A DNA stretch of 64,000 bases from Panulirus ornatus (taxonomy: Eukaryota > Arthropoda > Malacostraca > Decapoda > Palinuridae): NCBI RefSeq assembly GCF_036320965.1, contig NC_092265.1, positions 4,179,001 through 4,243,000 on the forward strand, written 5' to 3'. The translations under genes and the position numbers were made by a program. Below the pieces are notes generated by a model that saw only the letters and a list, made by a program, of their open reading frames with translations, had not been told where the DNA came from and did not search any database. Shown one piece after another: positions 1 to 11,639 of this stretch (position 1 is the first letter of the stretch; the number at the start of each line of letters is the position of its first letter).

Positions 1-60
<60 letters not shown>
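1..60. repeat. (AT)n microsatellite
   Basis: Perfect AT run at the window edge; it occupies the site where the other array copies have only a ~14 bp AT run. Confidence 0.97.
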
Positions 61-66
<6 letters not shown>

Positions 67-2548
67 GGATATCTATAGATACATCCACGATATTCAAACA
101 TCACCACCACTACTACTGCTACCCCCACCCCCTGCCCCCTCCTCCTCTCCTTCGTCAGTAGTGAGGGAGCTACTGCTGCTGCTACTGCTGCTGTTGTTCG
201 TCCTCTTCCCTCCTCCTCCGCCCGCCACTTTGTGTCGATAGGCGTCACGTACCCAGTGTCTCACACGGACCCGCGCGAACCTACCTACCTACCTCCCTAC
301 GGCAGTACGCGTGTGTATGTGTGTGTGATTCTATCATTCTTTACTCTTAGATTATTCTTTAATACATCTTTTTTATCCAAATTCTTTCCATTTCAGGTGA
401 AACTACACATAATCCAATTCAAAAGGGGTAATATAGAACCTCACCTATGCTTTTTTTTTCAGTTTTTTCATAGGATTATAAGAAGGGAACAGGTGATTAG
501 AGGTTTTCACCGTATCTGCTGGCTCCGGGTGGGTTCTGCTGGAGCAATTCAACAGTGGGGGAAGGAACAACTTAGACTCTAAGAGCATTGGACCATAAGG
601 ACGACCACATCCTCCTGTAGCAAGTATTGTCTCGACCTTGTCATCTCAGGCGACGACGTATTCCGTTGTTGGTTCTGGATTAATAAATGGAGTGGAATTT
701 CTTTTTTTTATATATTGACGTCAACTCCACTTAGGATTCGATCCCAATAAGTTTGGTCTCCCAGAGTTTTTAACCCATTGTTGCTTGGCGGCTTATATCA
801 TTAGTTTTTTGCTCTATCGATCGTTATAGGCCCGTAAGTGCCCTGTTACAAACCACCAGTTGAGCGTTAAGAACACCTTCGTCAGGTGTTGAGGCGAATC
901 ATAAAACCGTACGTACTCTAACTGTACATTTGACCAATGTTAGTATCGCTAAATCTATAGTATTTATCACATTACGATTTAGAAGTCATATGTTGAACTT
1001 ATTGGGTATTTGACATGCGTGATGGTTACAGGTAGACGTGACACGGGTGCAATATGTAGGAAAAAAGTTGGTTAAGTGCAAAGAGGCGCCATCTGTTGGC
1101 GTGGAAGAAAACTAACACATTTTATACTCGGACACACATACAAACACACACACGCGCACACACACACACACACACATGTATAAAATGAAGATAATACAAC
1201 CGATAATGTTAATAGAATTAATAATGAAATTGATATTAATAGTACTAATGATAACAACAGTGATTGCTAATGATTATGATGATAATGATTAATGATGATA
1301 GTAATGATGATACAGATCAATCCTAGAAGCCCACAATTTAAATCAATATTCCCCCTCAACTCCGAGCTAAAGATTCTCCACGACGAATATTCTTCACAGT
1401 CTCGATATTTATGCACTGCTCTCACGCTCGGCCAAAACATAGCTCTATCGTGCGGATATATATATATAAAAAAAAAAGGATATCTATAGATACATCCACG
1501 ATATTCAAACATCACCACTACTACTACTGCTACCCCCACCCCCTGCCCCCTCCTCCTCTCCTTCGTCAGTAGTGAGGGAGCTTCTGCTGCTGCTGTTGTT
1601 CGTCCTCTTCCCTCCTCCTCCGCCCGCCACTTTGTGTCGATAGGCGTCACGTACCCAGTGTCTCACACGGACCCGCACGCACCTACCTACCTACCTCCCT
1701 ACGGCAGTAGGCGTGTGTGTGTGTGTGATTCTATCATTCTTTACTCTTAGATTATTCTTTAATACATCTTTTTTATCCAAATTCTTTCCATTTCAGGTGA
1801 AACTACACATAATCCAATTCAAAAGGGATAATATAGAACCTCATCTATGCTTTTTTTTCAGTTTTTTCATAGGATCATAAGAAGGGAACAGGTGATTAGA
1901 GGTTTTCACCCTACCTGCTGGCTCCGGGTGGGTCCTGCTGGAGCAATTCAACAGCGGGGGAAGGAAGAACTTAGACTCTAAGAGCATTGGACGATAAGGA
2001 AGACCACATCCTCCTGTAGAAAGTATTGTCTCAACCTTGTCATCTCAGGCGACGACGTATTCCGCCGTTGGTTCTGGATTAATCAATGGAGTGGAATTTC
2101 TCTTTTTCATATATTGACGTCAACTCCACTTGGGATTCGATCCCAATAAGTTTCGTCTTCCAGAGTTTTTAACCCATAGTTGCTTGGCGGCTTATATCAT
2201 TAGTTTTTTGCTCTATCGATCGTTATAGGCCGGTAAGGGCCTTGTTACAAACCACTAGTTGAACGTTTCGAACACCTTCGTCGGGTGCTGAGGCGAATCA
2301 TAAGACCGTACGGACTCTAACTGTACATTTGACCAATGTTAGAATCGCTAAATCTATGGCATTTATCACACTACGATTTAAAAGTCATATGTTGAACTTA
2401 TTGGGTATTTGACAAGCGTGATGGATACAGGTAGACGTGACACGGGTGCAATATGTAGGAAAAAAGTTGGTTAAGTGCAAAGAGGCGCCATCTGTTGGCG
2501 TGGAAGAAAACTAACACATTTTATAATCGGACACACATACAAACACAC

Positions 2549-2593
<45 letters not shown>

Positions 2594-4555
2594 TAAAATG
2601 AAGATAATACAACCGATAATGTTAATAGAATTAATAATGAAATTGATATTAATAGTGCTAATGATAACAACAACAGTGATTGCTAATGATTATGATGATA
2701 ATGATTAATGATGATAGCAATGATGATGATGATACAGATCAATCCTAGAAGCCCACAATTTAAATCAATATTCCCCCTCAACTCCGAGCTAAAGATTCTC
2801 CACGACGAATATTCTTCACAGTCTCGATATTTATGCACTGCTCTCACGCTCGGCCAAAACATAGCTCTATCGTGCGGATATATATATATAAAAAAAAGAG
2901 GATATCTATAGATACATCCACGATATTCAAACATCACCACTACTACTACTGCTACCCCCACCCCCTGCCCCCTCCTCCTCTCCTTCGTCAGTAGTGAGGG
3001 AGCTACTGCTGCTGCTACTGCTGCTGTTGTTCGTCCTCTTCCCTCCTCCTCCGCCCGCCACTTTGTGTCGATAGGCGTCACGTACACAGTGTCTCACACG
3101 GGCCGGCGCGTACCTACCTTCCTACCTACCTACGGCAGTAGGCGTGTGTGTGTGTGTGTGTGTCTGTGTGTGTGATTCTATCATTCTTTACTCTTATATT
3201 ATTCTTTAATATATCTTTTTTATCCAAATTCTTTCCATTTCAGGTGAAACTACACATAATCCAATTCAAAAGGGGTAATATAGAACCTCACCTATGCTTT
3301 TTTTTTAGTTTTTTCATAGGATTATAAGAAGGGAACAGGTGATTAGAGGTTTTCACCGTATCTGCTGGCTCCGGGTGGGTCCTGCTGGAGCAATTCAACA
3401 GTGGGGGAAGGAAGAACTTAGACTCTAAGAGCATTGGACGATAAGGAAGACCACATCCTCCTGTAGCAAGTATTGTCTCGACCTTGTCATCTCAGGCGAC
3501 GACGTAATCCGTTGTTGGTTCTGGATTAATAAATGGAGTGGAATTTCTTTTTTTTATATATTGACGTCAACTCCACTTAGGATTCGATCCCAATAAGTTT
3601 CGTCTTCCAGAGTTTTTAACCCATAGTTGCTTGGCGGCTTATATCATTAGTTTTTTGCTCTATCGATCGTTATAGGCCCGTAAGTGCCCTGTTACAAACC
3701 ACCAGTTGAGCGTTAAGAACACCTTCGTCAGGTGTTGAGGAGAATCATAAAACCGTACGTACTCTAACTGTACATTTGACCAATGTTAGTATCGCTAAAT
3801 CTATAGTATTTATCACATTACGATTTAGAAGTCATATGTTGAACTTACTGGGTATTTGACATGCGTGATGGTTACAGGTAGACGTGACACGGGTGCAATA
3901 TGTAGGAAAAAAGTTGGTTAAGTGCAAAGAGGCGCCATCTGTTGGCGTGGAAGAAAACTAACACATTTTATACTCGGACACACATACAAACACACACACA
4001 CGCGCACACACACACACAAATGTATAAAATGAAGATAATAAACCAATAATGTTAATAGAATTGATAATGAAATTGATATTAATAGTACTAATGATAACAA
4101 CAACAGTGATTGCTAATGATTATGATGATAATGATTAATGATGATAGTAATGATGATACAGATCAATCCTAGAAGCCCACAATTTAAATCAATATTCCCC
4201 CTCAACTCCGAGCTAAAGATTCTCCACGACGAATATTCTTCACAGTCTCGATATTTATGCACTGCTCTCACGCTCGGCCAAAACATAGCTCTATCGTGCG
4301 GATATATATATATAAAAAAAAAGGATATCTATAGATACATCCACGATATTCAAACATCACCACTACTACTACTGCTACCCCCACCCCCTGCCCCCTCCTC
4401 CTCTCCTTCGTCAGTAGTGAGGGAGCTACTGCTGCTGCTGTTGTTCGTCCTCTTCCCTCCTCCTCCGCCCGCCACTTTGTGTCGATAGGCGTCACGTACC
4501 CAGTGTCTCACACGGACCCGCGCGTACCTACCTACCTACCTATCTACGGCAGTAG

Positions 4556-4560
<5 letters not shown>
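1..4560. repeat. Tandem array of a ~1.42 kb unit
   Basis: The same ~1.42 kb sequence recurs head to tail. Using the AT-tract/GGATATCTATAGATAC landmark, copies start near 1, 1456, 2877 and 4301, and the last is cut off near 4560. A second landmark (GGCGTCACGT) falls at 241, 1643, 3074 and 4488, which gives the same period. Copies differ by scattered substitutions and by lengths of internal AC, GT and trinucleotide runs. Each unit carries a short inverted repeat CGCCA/TGGCG (for example 1087-1101). The open frames inside are unrelated to known proteins and shift between copies. The array runs off the left edge. It could be a macrosatellite or nested copies of one mobile repeat. Confidence 0.93.
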
Positions 4561-4588
<28 letters not shown>

Positions 4589-4956
4589 CCAGTTCCTCCT
4601 CAGCACATTTCCCCACCCCTTCACACGCCGCCCCTCACCCACCACAGCTCCCATAGATTGCGACACGAGGAGGGTCCGTCCGTCACTCTTTTTCTATGGG
4701 TGTGTGTGTGGTGTGGGGGGGCGGGGAAGAGGTTGGGGATAATGGGGGAAGGGGGTCCATAGCGGGCGGAGTCGGCCAGTCCGACACACACACACACACA
4801 CACACATCCCCCTTATTCATACCCTCCCCCCCTCCCTCCCCCCTACAACTACAACACCCCTACAAACTTAACCCTTTCCTCCCGGTCCTCCGCCGCGCGA
4901 GCCTGACAGAGGATCATAAGGTGGGTTATTACTCAGTGAAACCGCCCGCCGTATAT

Positions 4957-5033
<77 letters not shown>

Positions 5034-5208
5034 TGTGTGTGTGTGTGTGTGTGTGGGTGCGTGTGCGCAGTATGTGTGTGTGTGTGTGTGGGTGTGGGTG
5101 TGTGTGTGTGTGTGTGTGTATGTGTGTTTGTATCGGTGAGGCGAAGCGAGGCTGTAAGGGAGTGTGGCTGCTGCTCACGGGGGCGCCTCACAGGTATACC
5201 ATACACAG

Positions 5209-5239
<31 letters not shown>

Positions 5240-5245
5240 GCTCCG
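4558..5245. repeat. (GT)n/(AC)n compound low-complexity block
   Basis: GT runs at 4558-4586 and about 4958-5130 alternate with AC runs at about 4783-4806 and 5210-5240. A C-rich stretch (about 4807-4850) lies between. The long frames on both strands here are translations of GT/AC repeats and are not genes. The array of 1.42 kb units breaks off inside the first GT run. Confidence 0.93.
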
Positions 5246-7786
5246 TCCTAACGTGTAGCACTAGCTTCACCATGCGCTGCTCCTCCCTGCCCTACTATAG
5301 GATATCACATTCACTTTAAAAGCCTCGTTTCTCTTGATGAAAAAGCAATCTATATTTTTGGGGGGTTGAGAGTAATGTCTGCTGAGTCTTCACATTAGCT
5401 TTTACCTTCACCCTGTCTCCCTTACCTAGTCACTGTTCCCTTACTGCATTACTGACCCTTACCTGATCTCTACCCCTTACCTTATCACTGCTCCATTAGA
5501 ATCCATCTTTTACCTCAGTTACCGAGTGAGAACGTATGAATATTGCCTGAAAGAATATTTCAATATATCATATGATCAGAGCCCGCTTTAATCCCACTGC
5601 TTTCGCTAATTCTTTTCTCAAAGTCTTCCAAAACTCTACTTAAATATTTGATTTTTAAGCCCATAGAATCTCATCCCATTTCTTACAGGTCAAGAGACGT
5701 AATAGAAAAAATAAAATGAGGAACTATAGATGGTGGTGGGCAAGTGAGTGAAGCTGGTGGATATTGTCTGGCCCACTGTGTTGAGGAGGCATGGCGAAGC
5801 GCGGACAGACCGTGACTCGACTTCCACCCCATGACCAGTCGAATGCCTTCCGCGTTGCTCAGGCCAGGGGAGAAAACCAGAGAAAGTGTCAGGTCATGGC
5901 CCACCACACTGGGTGGTGGTGGTCTGGAGACCATCATACGAAGGGGTGAGGGGTCGGGGTTACACGTGGGGTGAGGCCAACGCCCCTGGGGTGAAGGACC
6001 ACCACACGGAGAGGATGAGGATGATGGAGTGAGGCCAACGCCCCTGGGGTGTGAAGGACCACCACACGGGAGGAGGTGAGGAGAAAACACTACGATCACT
6101 TCACCAAGCTAGACACCAAGGTCGATCGACATTGGGAACAGTGACCTTTCACTGCTTGAATATGTGGACAGTGAAGATTCCACGGTGAAATATGGGAGGA
6201 AACGGTGAAAGCTGAGAGGAAACCAAAGCCTGAGAGGATACGCAAGGCTGGAAACTATAAAAAGAGAAATAGCTGCAAAATTCTTTCGTAGATATCGACT
6301 TAAAGGAAGTGCTATTGTCATTGTATGAAGCAAGACGTCTTGTGAAATGTACTGACTGACTGCTGGATCAAGGTACACACACACACACACACACACGGAC
6401 CGCTGGACCAGCGTACACATACACAGATCGCTGGACTAGCTTGTACAGCCACACAGACCGCTGGACCAACACCAGTATCAGAAGTGAGAGTAAGACCATT
6501 ACCTTCCCTTGGGCGTTAAGACCTTTTTCATACATTCCAGCCATTTACCCCGCCAGGTGCTCTCAAACCTTAAGTTCCTTGAGTTCCTCTGATCATTTCC
6601 TTGAGTTCCTCTGATTATTTCGTTGAGTTCCTTTACTTATTTCCTTGAGGTTCCACAGCGACAGACGATGTTCTAGTATTTCTCAGTACATTCCAGCGCC
6701 CTCCCCTTTTTCCATCTCGTCTCCTGGACCCTGGGACGGTGGTCATACTCTCAGGCAAGGGTATGTACGTGCTCCAAGCCAGGCCTCCGTGTGGTGACTG
6801 AGCGGGGAGGGAGTCATGTCGACACGCCTCTTCCTCGCCCGCGAATTTCGCACAGTGAAACTTTTGCTTGTGGTCACATCCGGCACAACAGGTTCTCTAA
6901 GTTTCGTGCTTAATTCCTTTCTTTTTCCTCCTGTGTGGCTGAAGCTGGTCCCCATTGTCGACCAGCATCCCATGTCATATCCCAGGTCATGTGTGTCTCG
7001 TAGAGATCCAAGCAGCGACCTGCTCCAGGACATGTATGGCCGGATGTCAGTCCCCAGTCGTGACACTGGGACATGTGTAGTATTATAAGTAGTAGTAGTA
7101 TTACTTGGATACACTCAAAGTCAGCCATACATACTAGGCTACGGACGTCTTCCCCTCGATGCAAGTCATCACTCTTTATTATTAACTTAAGTTCGTTTAA
7201 TACTGATTAAAGTGACTGAGAAAGGAAACTATGTGGTCGAGTATATCACTAGTTGAATCTTTTAAGTGTAAGACAGCATTAACAAGCCTGGGAAACCTCA
7301 CAAGGTCTTGATATCTCGTTGGAGGTATTTACGGTGACTATTTCAACTTAGTCGATGCTCTTAAGAATATGTGGAAGCCTATATGGAAGTAATGTCAGTT
7401 GGTACACACACACACACACACATACACACACACACCACGACTGGCATTACAATGGGCGATTTTTAGCTTTTCTAGTTAGTTCCTAAGAGATGATAACACT
7501 TCGGACACTCAAAGGGATTCCATCTTTCTCTTGCTCCGGGAAGAAACGCGGGAGAGTTTAAGCACGAACGGTGTTGACCAGGCCGCTCTCACCGCCACCT
7601 AAATCCGCTTTGTCACCTGATATGAATACACGATGAATGAAGCTAAGCTTTTACTTGCGGTATGACAAGCGATTTATAACAGACGTGTAAAAATGCATGA
7701 TGTATGAATATAACACAGCAAACAGCCATATCAACTTATCGTTCACTGAATACAACGAACTGCTTCAATATACCTAACTTTCTACA

Positions 7787-7829
<43 letters not shown>

Positions 7830-8110
7830 GCACTTCAACATTCAATCTTGGGCTATTGTCGCTATGTACATTCTTTCTCGAAACAGTGAGCGTAAAGACA
7901 TACTGCCTATGCTTGAAATAACACACATACATATATATCTCACTACCAGTCATTAGCCATTAGTGGACCACAGTCATTGAAAAAAGTATATATGTTTATG
8001 TCATCACTTCCGATGCTGTTCGTTGCAGCGTCAGAAAGCCCACAGGGACGCGAACTTCACCAACCAACCACGGGTACGTGTGGTATGCAACATACGAATA
8101 CCTAAGAATT
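5246..8110. other. Intergenic, no gene recognised
   Basis: No frame here resembles a known protein. Contents seen: a ~62 bp direct duplication containing GAGGCCAACGCCCCTGGGGT (about 5971-6068), and short AC runs at 6374-6396, 7405-7434 and 7789-7827. The minus-strand frame at 6743-7114 (123 codons) has no recognisable domain. Confidence 0.6.
5971..6068. repeat. ~62 bp direct duplication
   Basis: Two adjacent copies contain GTGAGGCCAACGCCCCTGGG followed by AAGGACCACCACACGG. They start near 5971 and 6032. Confidence 0.85.
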
Positions 8111-8121
8111 CTTCCTTTCAG

Positions 8122-8293
8122 TGAGCGTCGCAGCACAAACGCAGAGCGAGCGTGGCAACACAAACGCTGAGCGAGCTTCGCGACACAAACGCTAAGCGAG
8201 CGTCGCTTCACAAACGCAGAGCGAGCGTGGCAACACAAACGCTGAGCGAGCGTGGCAACACAAACGCTGAGCGAGCGTCGCAACACAAACGCC
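8122..8293. repeat. 25 bp minisatellite, ~7 copies
   Basis: Consensus is close to GAGCGAGCGTGGCAACACAA followed by ACGCT, repeated about seven times with few changes. The unit length is not a multiple of three. The frame still stays open on both strands, giving the Cys/Arg-rich minus frame at 7996-8382, which I take as a repeat artefact. Confidence 0.93.
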
Positions 8294-9158
8294 TCGGCAC
8301 CGAACATGACACAGATTGCGTCCTGGCTGCTCGCTAGGTGCCAGCAGCTGTGCCGCCAAGGAGGAGAAAGTTGCGGCAGCACCCCAGGGAGAGGGGCAGA
8401 CGTGATGTGGGGAGAAAGATAATATGACCACGTTGGTTGGTTATGATCTTCACTGTAGGGTTATCGGTTCGCAGTGACTGTGATATTGCCACTTGCTTGG
8501 TTCATAAAGGCTGTGTGGTGATCTTGCTGTCCTGATTCGTCGTAATGGCGATATTACTCGCTTGGTCCATAATTGCTATGGGAATCCTTTTTTTTTAATA
8601 TATATTTCACTCGTTTCGCTCGCGTTCGCTGCGCTCTGGTATGCCGAACTTGCTCACTTCGCTCACTCTGTGCTCGAGACTTGATGGAGTTTCGGTATAT
8701 GATCATCTCCGATCAAGCGAGGGGTACTGTTGAACACAAACTTGAAATCTACAAAATTTCACATATTTTCATATATTACGACGCACTAAATATATTTCTA
8801 TGCACATTGACACACGTATACTTCTGAGACCTTTCCTATATTGATCAAAAATATATTCTATTAATCTTGGCAAAATATACAGATACACAAACATTCATAT
8901 GTATTAATACAAATACATATACATGTATGTATACATACATTCATGTTGTTATCAGAATGGGTACTGGTGTTATTCCATGACCATCTCCCAGGGGCTTCTG
9001 CAGCTCCAAGGCTGCGCTACAACCAGTAGCAGGGGCAGGATGGACTCATTTCAAGCTAGAAGGTAACTGAAGAGACTATGTCCTGTTTCGTCAACTGACA
9101 ATGATACAGCCTCCCTAAAGATGAGACTTTTACACCAGCGGTGTAAGGTGAGGCGGAT

Positions 9159-9203
<45 letters not shown>

Positions 9204-9773
9204 TCACACACTGCGATCCTTCACGTGGCAAGTAATATACCATTATGGCTGGGTTGGTACATGCAACCATTTGGTAACCGCGAGTGGCAAAGGTTGCAAG
9301 GAAATACCCCATGCCAACACCCCATGCCCTTCCCTCCATATATGGAGGGAAGGAGGGAAGGGAAGGAGGGATTCTGAGGGGCATTTTTTAAGAGATGGCC
9401 TACAATGTCCTCGGTCAGCTATATCACACTTAGAAAGTACGACTCTCGCCCTCAACCTGAAATCACTTATCCACGCTCATAAAATGAGATGCCAAAAGAG
9501 AAAACTTAAACACACGTCTTGTTTCAATATGGGCATTTTCTTTTTTTTTTTTCCCATTCCCTCTTTGCGAATTATGACCCTCAGTCTTTGCCGAATCATC
9601 TGCCCTGAGTACCATCATCTTCCCCTCCCTCTTTCTTCCCTCCACATCCACACAGACTCAAAAAAAATAAGCAAAAGAAATAATTCTGTCGTCTCTCCTG
9701 TATATACATATGACAGACGAACCCAAGACCGAATCTCTGTTGACTTTGTGGAACACACGCACACACAAACACA

Positions 9774-9804
<31 letters not shown>

Positions 9805-9974
9805 CACAGCTCCTCGGCTCGTCCACACATACACCGGTTCCTCCTGCCACTCGACCTACATGGGACCTTCTCGGGCGGACTCCGAGTCATGTAGGAATTT
9901 CCGAATCACAAGATCACGAAGCAGTTCTGACTCCCCTTTGTACGCCCCCTCAAGAGTGTAGACCACCTCGCTCC

Positions 9975-10070
9975 AGCTGGCTGCTGGTACAGCTGGTTGC
10001 TACTGTTGCTGCTGTTGCTACAGCTGGTTGTGGCTGTTGCTACAGCTGGTTGCTGCTGCTGCTGCCGCCT
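9975..10070. repeat. Degenerate TACAGCTGGTTG repeat
   Basis: Motifs of the form GCTGTTGCTACAGCTGGTTG recur about four times with interruptions, in a CTG-rich context. Confidence 0.75.
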
Positions 10071-10620
10071 TTCAAACTGGCTTACATGTCAACAGCTGAT
10101 ACGTTGTTCCTCATACAACACTCTCATATTTACAGCAGGGAATTCCTTCTCATAATTTTCCGTGTTGTATACGAATAATGTCAGGGGTTTTATTTGCTCA
10201 ATCTCACTGTGAGGTTTCTCTAGTTTCTCTCATTCACGTGGCATTAAAACTCATTAGATGTTTTTTACACGTCAGTAAAAAACCGTCCGCGGGCTGGGAT
10301 TTATCACTGATACTGCACATAATTATATACTGTCATCTGAGTAAAGCTACTCATGAATTATTCCCAGTGACGGTATAGATTTGATCTGTAGTTGCCAGTC
10401 ACGACGACCATGGTGAGAGCAGCAGTAGCGAACTCAAGGGCTGATGACTGGGTTAACCCAAGACCTTTTCCTCCTCCTCCTCTTTAGGTATGACCAAAGC
10501 CTTGTCTCCTCTCCAGTCGCAGGGGAAAAGGTGGTGGTGATAGTATGTTTGCATTTGTGGTCATTGTTACGCTCATAGTCTCTCTCGATTTACCTTCGGG
10601 GGCTTACATAAGGAGGGTGT

Positions 10621-10621
<1 letters not shown>

Positions 10622-10663
<42 letters not shown>
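10622..10663. repeat. (AG)n microsatellite
   Basis: Uninterrupted AG dinucleotide run of about 42 bp. Confidence 0.97.
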
Positions 10664-10665
<2 letters not shown>

Positions 10666-11604
10666 TCAGAATGACTACCATCGTGTTCTCCTCTGATCTG
10701 GCATGTCAGCCCCAACTCGAGAAGAGCGCAGTAAGCATTCTGTTCTCACTCATAATTACCCGAGCATTCACTCACCTCTCACACGCTCAATAATCTCTAA
10801 GACCTTACCTGAGGAGGAGGAGCTCACAGACAACAGCACGGGGTTGTGACCCCCCTCCTCCTCAACACGCCACTCACCACACACCCCCTCTGCTTCAGGG
10901 CTCGTATAAACGAGGCATGAACATTATCATGTTCAGCTCCTCCCTACGAATGTGCATTATGACATAACTTTATGTTTCATACTCATCTAGAAAACATGCA
11001 CATCTACATGAAAGATACGATTCCTATATAACACTCATCTCCATCTATATATTAATATAGTAGTGAAATGCTTATAAACCTAGCCAGCACTAACAAGGGG
11101 CTTCGCTATTACACACAACCATCGTTGTGGTGGATTATAGACACATCAAGGATCCTCAGTTGGACATATCTACCGTCATCATCACAGTCACATTTACCCA
11201 CCTTACGTAGCATCAACACCTGTACACAAAGAACTTCGAACATGCCAATAAATATCGCTGACTCTCTTAGTCATCACAGAATGTGCAGAGCCAAAGAAAA
11301 CATCTCCAGTAAGGTGTACTCAATTTTCTTTTTCACATTCATGTGTATTCCCCCCTGGCTGGGGATGGGGGATCTCACGCTATCGTCTGTTAATAATCGC
11401 ATCTTGAATGCATTCTTCTCGGCTGTTAACGAGGCTCGGATGCCTCTGGCAGGCGTGAAATGAAGCAGTAGAGTTGGCAAGTACGTTCGTTTATCTTGTT
11501 TACACACTTCTTGTCCTGAGTTGTGGACGTTAAATGTGAAGTATTTACGTATACGTGTTAGTACTAAGACATATAGCAGTTCAGAACAAATACCTGCTTA
11601 AAAA

Positions 11605-11639
<35 letters not shown>

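Noticed and set aside
9271..9894. 207-codon plus-strand frame
   Set aside because: Low complexity, passes through T- and AC-repeats, no domain or paralog.
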